Shown here piece after piece: positions 11,214 to 21,461 of a stretch of DNA of 64,000 nt. The stretch comes from Sphagnum magellanicum (lineage: Eukaryota > Streptophyta > Sphagnopsida > Sphagnales > Sphagnaceae): NCBI GenBank assembly GCA_021904315.1, contig CM038912.1:25518949-25582948 (forward strand), read 5' to 3'. The position numbers and the translations under genes were made by a program. The notes beneath the pieces are model-generated. The model ran no database searches and had not been told where the DNA came from. It worked only from the letters and a program-made list of their open reading frames with translations. The stretch's first letter is position 1. Each line of letters begins with the position of its first letter.

Positions 11214-12500
11214 TTGCCGCTACTCAATACTCAGGTCACAGAGAGGGTGAGATCACGGAGCCAGAGATATATAGTTGTTCGCTACTGGAACTGAAGAAGA
11301 AGAAGCAGAGTGTGACTAGATAGCAAGCATGTTGCTGCTGGAACTCGCAGCAGAAAACCAAAAGACAATCATCTCCACTCTACAGACCACTTCTTCTTAC
11401 GATCTGGGGCATTGCAATAGCACATTCCGGAGCTGGAGGTTTCTTCAAAGAAACACAAAAGGAGATGCCTAACAAGATCTGCGGAGAGCCTACTGCAGAA
11501 ACAGACGAGAAACAAAGACTTCCGGAGGCAGGCAACAATTATAATAACAACATAAAAACTATAACAAAAAATTGTGGATAACTCTTCCACATTACAACGA
11601 CTTTGCCGCAAAAGAGATGCAAAAGCTTGTATTAGAAGCACAAAGAAAGAAAGAAGGAAGAAAGAAAGAAGAACCTCCAGAAATTATACACACAAAACAC
11701 TCGAAAAGCCCCTGCAACTCGAAAACAATTGCAGCTAAATTTAGACCTTCAAAAAAACAAACGACATGTCGTCAAAGAAACCTTACGTGCTTGGAGCGAA
11801 GAGAAAAAAGAAAAAACACTCAGCAGCAGCAACAACACAGAAAAATATGCGAATTGTCCGAAAGAACCGACTCGACCACAAACAAACTCGTCAAAGAAAA
11901 ATCCTCTTGTACGAAACAGAGTTGCAAAGGACCGTTTTAAAACGGAGTTTCAAAAACGTTTCAAAACGTTTCAATTCGTTGCAAAATAAATGAAAGAAAC
12001 GGACTAAGTAACTAGCCAGCGGGCCAGAGTGAACCAGCACCCACGAACGCACCAGGAGGGATGAATGGTGGATGGACAGGAAACACTTTTCCATTGAGCT
12101 GTTGTCTAGCAGATAAAACACTAGACACAAAAGAGTTATACGTAAAGTCACGCCATTAGGGAGCGAGAACGGCCAGTTTCGACATGATAAGGCTTCAAAC
12201 GGTTAACTGGGAATGAAATTTTTACAAAACGAAATAAACTGGGATTCATCCTGTCTTTCATTTTTCCCGACAGCCTTCAGTGCTGCTACATATATTTCCA
12301 CTGCTCCTACCTGTACAACGACTATAATTATTCTCGAACCTTGTGCATTAAATGTTGAGTTATAGCATTTCATACTGAGATTTAACAAAATTTCCTTACT
12401 TTGCACTGAAAGAGGGGGGATAGGGGGGGGGAAAGCAGGCCCAAAGAGAGGGTCGGCATAATTCCTGTTTTACTGTTTTGCATACTTTATATTTGCTTTT
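11214..12500. other. CslD upstream region; no gene seen
   Basis: This is the 5' flank of the minus-strand CslD gene. A purine-rich GAAA/GAAG microsatellite-like run lies at about 11,640-11,675. The Lys/Arg-rich plus-strand open frames at 11.6-12.0 kb reflect A-rich composition and show no family features. The part at about 12,285-12,470 is one copy of a dispersed repeat listed separately. Confidence 0.5.
12285..12470 (+). repeat. dispersed repeat, copy A
   Basis: It shares an ordered series of words with 23,335-23,505 in the same orientation: GAACCTTGTGCATT, then TTGAGTT, then a TTTAA-AAATTTC stretch, then GGGCCCAAA or GGCCCAAAG near the end. This copy also carries a G-rich run (12,413-12,431). 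The two copies are well diverged. The repeat type is unknown. Confidence 0.5.
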
Positions 12501-12519
12501 TTAACTACTTATTTTCGTA

Positions 12520-12700
12520 CCTGCTTATGTGTCTACCTACATATTTTCGTACTTACTTATTTCTTTTATACCTACTAACATATTTTGTATTCACCTATCT
12601 CCTTGTGTACCTACCTCCTTATGTATCTACATGCTTGTGTGTCTGCCTACCTCCTTGCATAAGTACCTTCCTGCTTGCATACCTACGTATCTATTTATCA
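12520..12700 (+). repeat. degenerate CTAC/CTTAC pyrimidine-rich simple repeat
   Basis: Imperfect reiterations of CTACCTAC, CTTACTTAT and CTACCTCC run through the segment. They generate long but meaningless Tyr/Leu/Pro/Cys open frames. Confidence 0.6.
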
Positions 12701-12932
12701 TGTATTTGTCAACACCTTATATACCTTGTGAGACAGAAAGTGCAATAGCCGAACCCTCACCAGAAAGAAAAGGCAATGCCAAATTCACAACTACTGATAA
12801 TAAAAACATGTTAACAACCAACTTTTGTGGAATTCCAAAAAAAAATGTAACAAAAGTTCAAGATTGATGTTGAGCTGAACAATAGCTATAACATCTAAAT
12901 TATGGACCATGAAGAATCAGCTCACTCCGGTC

Positions 12933-13106
12933 TCTTTTTCTTGAGCCCATGGATTGAATTATGGCATTTCTCATTTTCAACTCATAATCCTCTTTCTCTT
13001 GAGCCCATTGGTTGAATTATGACAATTCTCAGTCTCAACTCATAATCCTCTTTCTCTTGAGCTCACTGGTTGATTTATGGCAATTCTCACTCTCAACTCA
13101 TAATCC
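12933..13106 (+). repeat. tandem repeat, 58-bp unit, three copies
   Basis: Three successive units begin near 12,933, 12,991 and 13,049. Each carries TTTCTCTTGAGCCCA (or a close variant), then TTGAATTATG, then CTCAACTCATAATCC. The spacing of 58 bp is constant and the units differ by several substitutions. Confidence 0.85.
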
Positions 13107-13109
13107 CTA

Positions 13110-15050
13110 AGCATGAAATGCTCTCCATTCCCAGAACTCAATCTCGAGAAGTTGTACAAAGAGATGAACAACAACCTAAATCACCCACTGCAGGTATGTC
13201 CCAACAATCCCAGGGTTTTTCAAGTTGCACAGCAATTCCCTTTAGAGCTCCCACCTGAATGGGTACTCCTCCTCACACACACACCACCACTCTATTCCAA
13301 TAATACAACATTTCTCTCCACCCAACTGTATTGCCATAATAAAATCGCTCTTGAAACCCCTTATTTGTTCATCATTTTCTACAACTGGACCCTATAACAT
13401 AACATATTCTATATACACTTGAGAAAAGGCAATGGCACAACAAAAATATAGGACCCTCTACTCTAAAATTTCCATGGAATTAGGGCATTCATCCATCACA
13501 AACCTCCACTCTGAAACTTATTGTAAGATAACCACACAACAAACACATATCAACCATCCTGAAAATAGCAAAGGAAACAAATGCAGAAAATAGACTCCAA
13601 CTCAAATCCAAGAACTTAGCTTCACATCAATCCAAATCTCCTTCATATACTACAACATTCACACTCCATCAACCACCATCTCCAAAACAATGCAAGATTC
13701 CTGCTTAATCAACACCAAGCGCCCTCACAACCATGAGAAAAATAAAACAAAGCTCATCACCTGCAAGCAACAAAATAATACAAAAACAGAAAGAACAACA
13801 AATGAAGCACAATGGCTCCTTCAATGCTTCAAGATGATCATTTGTCCCTTACTTTGACATTTTTTTCAACATTTCATGATGATCAACTATCCTTTACTTT
13901 GACATTTTCCACCAGTTCAAAATATCACAGCTCTTCATCCATCAGGTTACTTTTTCATACAAACTTTTATTTAGGCCTTGTTCACACCAAAAAAGAACAG
14001 ACACATTCTCAAGTCTAACAACACACAAAATTGTTTGCACTTGTCACAAGCCCACCTGTACTCATTAGCACTAATAGTTGTGCAATAATTTCACTATGTG
14101 ACAACCTCCATCATCCCCATCCAGAGAGCATGCAAATCCTTCATCTACTTAAATATATGTTTGTAAATATATATAGGATATAAGATTTAGAGCTAGAATT
14201 TAGGGTTTACAATGCATGCTCTACAATTTTAAGTCTAAGATAAAAAAAGATAGTTGAAAATTTAATAAACCATCTTAATATCTCTCAACTAGGATGTTCA
14301 TTTCATTCTTTTCAAATCAAATAGACCCCTAACTTCAAATATTGGGGATTTGATGCATGAGGATGCAAATGTTACATTTAGATAGGTCCTTTAAGGAATT
14401 CCTTCAACAAAGCTCCATATATAACAACACCCACATTCTTAGGAAGTTAATTGTGCAAGATTTTACAGTGTACATTTCAACATAATCAAGAACATGTCTT
14501 CTAAGTAAATAAGAATGCCTCAGAATACAATGAGGCTTCATAATCTAGTGATGACAAATTTTGTCAATCTGTGACTTGATTCAAATATTTCTACAACAAG
14601 CAATCCATCCACAAAAAAATCAGATTCTTTGCATATCCACAGATGACCATAATCAACCTAAAATTTAGATCATAAAAACTCATGGAAACTCTTTCAATTG
14701 CTCAAAAAAATAGTTCTCAAAAATAGAGTGAGGAGATTAGGAGCTAGAAGCTAGGAAGCAATTAGGTAGTTTGGACTATGTTTACCACGTATATTCTCAA
14801 AGATTTGGTACTCTCATAGGACTACAGTTTTCAAAGTGCTTCTCATTTGAAAATGTTTGTGGCTCACTTCTTTGCACACTCATACACTTGTGAGAGTGCT
14901 CTTGAATCCTAGAACATTCTTTTGACCTACTTCTATTCTCATGCTTTAGTCTTGATTGTGAGCCCAAAATTAAAGTTCCGACAAAAAGTTTCTACAGTGG
15001 AGAAATTAGTTTCTCCTCTCCCACTACAAGTGTTGTAAAAATGACCAAAA
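13110..15050. other. no gene seen; one local duplication
   Basis: This is A- and C-rich intergenic DNA with many stops in all frames. A 45-bp unit starting GATGATCA occurs twice in tandem at 13,833-13,922, sharing CTTTACTTTGACATTTT or a near variant. Confidence 0.5.
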
Positions 15051-15059
15051 TTCAATCAT

Positions 15060-16140
15060 TTTCAAATGACACCATGGAACAAGCAGTTTGGGCAGCGAAG
15101 GCCATACATAATTTCCATGACTTGCTCCAGACCAAGGAAGTAGCTAAAAGAAGAAGGCATATAACCAAAGACTAACTATGCCAAAAAGGAGGTTAGTGTC
15201 AGAACCTTGCGAGCTAAATGAAGAACTAATGGGGATAGAACAATTGAGGGCAAAGTTGGAAAGGTACCAAGATGTCAAAACACACATCTAGTCATAAGAG
15301 ATAAATCTATGTACTACATGAGGCCCATGTGGCATTCAAGGCAGAGGTGGAGGACTCTAAGATAAAAATCCAACACAAAATTGAGGAGAATGTTAGGCTC
15401 TCATTAGACCTCAAACATCTTGGTGAGATTTATGTCAAAGTATAGACTAACATAGATCCATCAATTCTTGAAGTACCCAAGTATTAGGAGGAGAATGTTA
15501 AGTTGGTTAAGAGACTCTAGGAGGTGAAAGAAAGGCTAGCTATAATGTAGAAGGAGAAAGAGGATGCTCATGTAGCAGCATGAAGCTACTGTTAAAAGCC
15601 TGCAGGAGACCATCAAGCAACTCAGGGAAGAATTGATTCAGGCTCAATCTGGAGCAAACACAAGTCTTGAACTAGAGATTTTGGCATCAAGGCAAAAGGT
15701 AAAGGAACTCAAGACTCAAACCATTCAAATTCTGTATGCAAAATTCTGGTTAAAGGCTTATGAGAATGTTCAGTTAGAAAGGGAATCACTTTCAGCCCAA
15801 CTGTTTGATATCTGACAAAAGGCTATAAGGAAAGTTGAGAATGGAAGCAACAACTAAAAGCCTACTCTCAGCAGCTGTTAGATGAGATTTTTGCAACCTA
15901 TCATGAGGATGAAGTTTATTACAAGTAACATATCCAAGGTTTCCTGGAGTCCCATCTCGACTTTGTGTTCAAGTGAGATCCACTACTAGAGGTTACTGAT
16001 AAATCTCCTGGTATCTCTCAGACAACACAGGAGACAAATGATCTGGAAGTGACTAAGGTAACCTTAGCCACAGTGAAGGAGCAACTGTTATAGCTTCCTC
16101 CAGATGCACCTCCTGTTGAAGAGGTGAAGGTACCCCAGCA
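15060..16140 (+). pseudogene. decayed coiled-coil protein coding remnant
   Basis: Across about 1 kb, plus-strand frames read as Glu/Lys/Gln/Leu-rich coiled-coil protein interrupted by stops and frameshifts: LQTKEVAKRRRHITKD, then EQLRAKLERYQDVK, AEVEDSKIKIQHKIEE, and the open stretch 15,633-15,815 (LEILASRQKVKELKTQ). The composition is protein-like throughout, so this is probably a broken gene or a transposon-carried frame. I do not recognise the family and see no conserved catalytic motif. Confidence 0.45.
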
Positions 16141-17546
16141 TGTAATTCTCAGGTATCATGAGAAAAAATGGAAAAATGGGGGCAGGTCTTTGGATGAGTG
16201 AAACTCCTGCAGTAGCAGGCATTTGACTTCTTGAAATGCCCACCTGTAATAGGATGACCAACATCCAGTACATTGTTTCAAGTAGTACAAATGTGCTGTT
16301 TTAACTATCTCTCAGGTCCTAAGTAGCAGTCTACGGTTCAAACTGAAAGTAATTTTGGCTTTGTGCAATTTGCAAGGTTAATGGTAGTTGTTTATAAGCA
16401 AAGTGTGCAGTTCTCTCCATCTATGTGATTGCTCCAATTGTAAGATTGCATATGGAGTAGCCATGTGCATACAGACTGATCAAGGTACAGGCTACAATAC
16501 CCTTATGCTACAGAGCATCATAGGTGAAGCCAGTGGCTTGGCATCAGCAATCTGACCTAACCTTGTTGATGGTTGGAGGCCTAACCTTTTGAGCTTTTAC
16601 TGCAAACCTTTAGTTTTCTGGTCAACACATTGGGTTTTCTCTTGCACAAAGACAATCTAATCAGGTCTGGCTCTGTGCCAAGGATGTGTGCACTGTGCAG
16701 TTCATGACTTTGACTGACCTTATTGATCATGTGTTGTGAACTCTGGAATGGAAATGATGCCAAATATGGCTGTAGTCATGACCTTGTGAAACCATTGTGG
16801 ACAATGTGCTGCCTCATTTGTATGCTTCTGTGACTCCACTATTAAACACCACCCCAGCATCTGGTCAGTTCACCAAACATTAGGAGGAATCGTTGAGTAA
16901 TAGAAGTTACAGAGGCAAGCACATGCAAGAGCACTTAGGGCTCATTCACTTCTTCACTGTCACATACTTATCCCACCATAGATGTGCAGTGAACACATGT
17001 AACGAACTGGATCATTCTGTTTCTTGGACCATACAACTAGTCAACTGGATCATTCTGTTTCTTAGACCATACAACTAGTTTCTTCTGCATTGATTCTTTT
17101 GTGGGTAAAATATGTCTGCTTGGACAGGGTAAGGAACAATTCACACTAAGAAAAAGAGCCATGAAAAATAACATTACTGTTTGAACTGCCAAACTTGAGC
17201 AATCACAATCCTTGCAACATCTCCTACAGCCTCTTATTCCTTCTAAAGAACTCTCATCACACTGTCTCTCGCAAAATCAGAGCACGTGCATACATACACA
17301 TGCCCCATGGAAAGTCAGTTCAAACTCCATCATGTTGGATGCATGTTCAAACTCTATCATGATGTACACATATGCCCCATTTGTCCATGGATCACGATGT
17401 ACTAAAAAAGCCCCAAAATTGCAGAACTCCGCCTTTAGCTTTTCTGTGCACACATAGCAACTCTCCCTCATGATCTCTTCTTTTGACACAAAACCATTCA
17501 AGCTACCTGGCAGGTATGGTGTGATCCAGACCTTCAGCACTTTATC
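16141..17546. other. no gene seen; short duplications
   Basis: No convincing coding sequence. A 38-bp unit beginning AACTGGATCATTCTGTTTCT is tandemly duplicated at 17,005-17,079. Nearby, 17,290-17,380 repeats phrases such as TCAAACTC and ATCATG. The right end is likely 3' flank of the adjacent minus-strand gene. Confidence 0.5.
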
Positions 17547-18508
17547 TCACTTTTCCTCTCTCTTGGACAGGTAACCAGACAGGGCTGACACAAGGGCACC
17601 AGCCATAAAAATCCCTAGGGCTGGCTGAAAGATAGTGGGCCACAGTGGCAGCCAAGAATCAATCAGAGTGCTTGTTTTTAGTGCAGCTTTCTCTCCAACA
17701 CCTGCCACCAACCAAGCCAGAATGAAAAGAATAAAGAAGAAATCTCCTACCAAGAGTTTCTCGATGGCAGTTTTAGCAAATCCATTATCCTCCTTTTCCT
17801 CCAGAGAAGAATCCCTACTGCTGCGCTGAAATCTTTCCATGCGCTTCTCAACATCCCTCTTCTTTTTCAGGCGAACAATGTCTTCCTCCATTGTGGCACT
17901 TTGCAGAAACTCATCCGCAAAGCTCGATTCTGTCCCAGCAACAGATTTATCCGATGTTGTCAGCTCTTTTCTCCAAAGAGGTACCTTATTTGTATCTCCA
18001 GCTCCATCATCAGGAGCCAAAGCCTTTACCTGCATCAAGGCAATTGATCCTTTGAGAGGCAAGAATCCATGAGCTAACTGAACAGATTGAAGAACAACAG
18101 AGCAAACAATACTCAGACTCTTCATCAGCTGGACAAGCAAGCTATTCCCTACAACTTCTGGGGTTCTAAGGTCTTCCTCACGCATCACTCCATCCAAATT
18201 CGAAGACAACAAGAGACAAAGAAAGTAGAAATTGCAAACTATGTTGCAACCAAACAATGCATCATCACCTGGATTACTCGACAATGCGCCGGCTTCTTCC
18301 CAAATCCGTTAGAATGCGATAATCTCTGCTTGTGCAAGCGTGTATGTAGAGGGATCGGAAAGACTGAAGAAGTGCGCTGAGCTGAAACACGCTTCCTGTT
18401 CGCCACAATTGCATCAGCGTTGGAACACAGACATGATGATGATGATGACGGCGATGATGGCGATGTTCTTGCACACTGGCGGAGGTCTAATGCGAATGAG
18501 TTTGCCAT
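17547..18508 (-). CDS. probable plastid-targeted membrane protein; CDS complement(join(17547..18176, 18269..18508))
   Basis: I do not recognise the family by name. Exon 1 encodes about 80 residues that look like a chloroplast transit peptide: MANSFALDLRQCARTS, then a Ser/Pro run and many Arg, with no acidic cluster. A 92-bp intron (donor GTGATG, acceptor GTGAG) joins in phase 0 to EDLRTPEVVGNS. Exon 2 has an acidic, charged middle part (ATMEEDIVRLKKKRDVEKR). Two hydrophobic segments follow near the C-terminus (DFFFILFILAWLVAGVG; IFQPALGIFMAGALVSALSG), ending in SKREEK. Total 289 residues. An inner-envelope or thylakoid membrane location is inferred. The acceptor is the least certain point, since another ATG-initiated form could start in exon 2. 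Confidence 0.65.
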
Positions 18509-18874
18509 CACTCTGTCTCATAAGAAGTATCTTATACAGGCAGGCAAGAGGAATCGACGGTATGTAGCTGGTGTTCCGCCGAGGGAGGCGGTTTGCAATC
18601 AGGAACAAGTACGAAATCAAACTCCAGGAATTATGGACAAAGTACGAAAAAGCAAACTCGAGGAAGTGTCAACAAAACACAAAAACCAAACTCGAGGAAT
18701 TATGGACAAGTACCACAAGACCGACGCACAGGGTGGTTGTTGGTGCAGACGTGAGAAGAGGAGGAGACGGAGCAGAGAGGGGCGAGAGCGTTTTGATGCC
18801 GAAGGAAATTTTCAATGAAACTGGACTGCTCGATTGGAGGGTTTTTGCAGGGTCTCTGTGGATAACGTAACAGC

Positions 18875-18926
18875 CATTGGTAGGTACTAGGTACCAAGTA
18901 CCTACCTACTTACCTACCTACCAATG
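18875..18926. repeat. 52-bp imperfect palindrome
   Basis: The left arm CATTGGTAGGTA pairs with TACCTACCAATG at the right end, and the middle is rich in GTAC/TACC words. It lies about 370 bp upstream of the plastid-protein ATG, so it could be a promoter element, a hairpin or a tiny foldback element. Confidence 0.6.
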
Positions 18927-19601
18927 ACGTGTGAGAATAGTGTTAGGATTGCCACCACTGTTGTGCGGGTATCTGATGTTGTTGATACCCCCTGGTTCCG
19001 GGCTTTTTTTTTTTTTGGGTTTAACTCTTTAAATAAAAGAACAGCCATTTCTGGTTATGATTTTAAATTTAAAATCAAGCAAACCCCCTTTTCATATTCT
19101 TAAGAAATAATTCTAAAATTAAAAGAACTGCAGTTCCCAATTGGAGTTCAAAGAACCCTCCCATTTCCCTTTGTTTCACAAACTGAAAGAACCTACAGTT
19201 TGTGAGAGATCCTGCCCTTAAAGACTGGTGGATGGAATTGCTTTGAGTCTCTTGCAGGTGCTTCTTACTCATCTGTGAGGTAAGGAGATAATTTGGAACA
19301 GCAATAAGACAAAGCTATTACTTCTGTAGTGGATAACAAGTGGAGGCAAAACTACCAAATCAAAGTCACCTGTCACCATGCACTGAAATGCATGCTGGGT
19401 TGATGTGCTTGAGGTGCAGGTCCTTGAATCATTCTACATGGAACAAAAATCCTCTAAATTCAAGACTAAATACTATCCCACTGTCCAATTTTTTTGTAGT
19501 AGGAGCCAGGTCAAGCCACCAGACATCCACAATTTAGATAAAATGCTTCCCTAGAGATCGTCCTTTAGATCTTGCTCTTCCTCTCTAAAAATTCATCATC
19601 T
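18927..19601. other. no gene seen
   Basis: AT-rich intergenic DNA with a poly-T run at about 19,007-19,016. The right end is expected 3' flank of the neighbouring minus-strand pseudogene. Confidence 0.4.
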
Positions 19602-21461
19602 TCAAATAACTGTACAAACCGTGCTTGTTCCTCCTTCCTTCGCTTGTGGTGCCACAGAGGCAACAAGGGCATGACCAGCCAGGCATAAGACCCCAACAAC
19701 AACTATCACCACCACCAGAATCCAGTACTTGGAGATCTGTTTGCCACTGGATGGATCATCTGGCCTTGACACCTCATCTTGAGGATGGGTCACATCTGCA
19801 ATACAGAGACCAAACACAGGTCTCAATTGACATGATAGGTGCCCAGCACAGCAACATGTGAGGGTTAAATGCAAACCAGTAAGCCCCAAAGTTGTGGACT
19901 TGATAAGAAGGAACACTTATCTAATCCAGGCCATAGTAGAAGGTGCCATCTGCAAACACTTGCTCTTCCTTTTCACACATATGACTTGGCCTTCCTAAAC
20001 ATAATACATTAATGAGATTGCAGAGAAAACTCAATAATAACACTTTGATAATGAATTGATCAGTTCCACCAAAACCCAAAAAAGCATGACAAGAATGTGT
20101 CAAGTCATAACCTTGTGAGTGTCACTTACAAAGAATCAGACCATCCTCTCATTTTCCTTCCTATAGATATACCAGAAATGGAAGGCAAACCCTTAAGACA
20201 GAAAAATATGCATTTTTTCAAAATTTTCAATTTTCTTCACATGTGCATCAAGCTTGATAGCTTGCACATGTGTAGGGCTAAAGAATTCTGACTGTCATAG
20301 ACAGTGTAAAAAAAATCCTACAGAACTAGTGCAAAAGAAGAATTTGACCAAGAAACCATTATCAGGAGGCATAGCAAAGTTCAGTTAACTTTTCCAAGAG
20401 GCTCCTAAATCAACAAGTCATCACATATGATCCACAAACCAAAACTCCACATACTCAGACCCTTCAAAATGTTGAAAGAAAGCACAATTAGTGATGAGAA
20501 GATGTTCTGAAGCTGAGAACCTCAGAAAACTGAAACTTACTGCACTGTGGGCATTACAGTGTCATATTGAACTCCTTGTCCTTCAAGTGAACATAGTGGC
20601 CTTCAGGATCCAGAGTGAAATTGAAAGGGCAAAGCTCCCATTCATCAAATATGTCATCTGACTTGAATGTATCTTTTTCATAAAGTCCACATTGCTTGCA
20701 GTTTGTGCCCACCAATGTTGTGAGCGGCTGATAAGCATAAAGACCAGACCCACATCACCTAAAGAGGAGAAATTTCAAGTGAGCCAAATTGATGTGCCAG
20801 GTTCCTCCCTGTTCATTGCTGAACCAGGCTAAGGCAAGCAAAGTGTCAAAGAATACATTCTCTGAGAAAAAGCACACGGAAAATTCCAGGAGTTACCTGC
20901 CAAGACTCTTGTCCAAGAAACTTGTACAGGGGATCCTTGTCCTTGACATCTGGCAAGTATCTCCTCTCCTTGACACTTGAAATAGACAACTGGTTGAATA
21001 CTTGCTTATGCGTCTGGAATACTGTCAATGACACCAGTGTGACATTTCCATCAGCAGCTACACCTGGTGTCTCCAAACAAAGATTAGAACCTCATGTCAC
21101 ATTCATTGGTTCAAGCAGAAATCCAGTATTGAATCTATCCCTGCACAAATTAGATGCACAGCTTGACCCCCTGCAACATTTGAATAACCTTATTGGATGG
21201 TAGAATCCCTCAAGAGAACCCAGGGGTTCAACTCCAAGTATATGCTACCATGGCGTCTTCATCTCAAACTTGTACCCTGCTCAAAAGTTGAAGCATCTCT
21301 CGTACCATTGACCACTCCTTCACCAGAATTAGACCATCATGAAACTGCAGACTTGGGCATAAGAGACACACTCAGGGTTTGGAAATGGGAAATTCTCGAA
21401 CCTGAACCCGAAAGAAGCAAAAAATCCTGAGGATGAGAAAGAAAGACAGCCGTGGTTTCAT
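19602..21461 (-). pseudogene. broken multi-exon gene for a type I membrane protein (plant 'Expp1'-like, tentative)
   Basis: At least five minus-strand segments fit one gene. (1) 21,402-21,461, a signal peptide (MKPRLSFFLILRIFCFF) with a GT donor. (2) 20,897 to about 21,070, TLVSLTVFQTHKQVF through YKFLGQESWQ. (3) 20,541-20,727, in phase with the last, with cysteine pair NCKQCGLYEKD and DEWELCPFNF. (4) 19,921-19,994, CEKEEQVFADGTFYYGLD. (5) 19,602-19,795, SGKQISKYWILVVVIVVVG, a membrane helix with a short cytosolic tail. Segment 3 has an in-frame TAA (20,554-20,556) before its good GTAAGT donor. Segment 4 runs into a TAG with no usable donor. A secreted protein ending at the first stop remains possible. 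The Expp1 resemblance is from memory only. Confidence 0.5.

Noticed and set aside
11572..11993. Lys/Arg-rich plus-strand frames upstream of CslD
   Set aside because: Overlapping frames all look basic because the DNA is A-rich. No family motif, no splice context and no consistent frame.
18340..18870. Overlapping plus-strand frames opposite and upstream of the plastid-protein exon
   Set aside because: Driven by a GAT-rich stretch and duplicated phrases. The minus-strand transit-peptide exon explains the region better.
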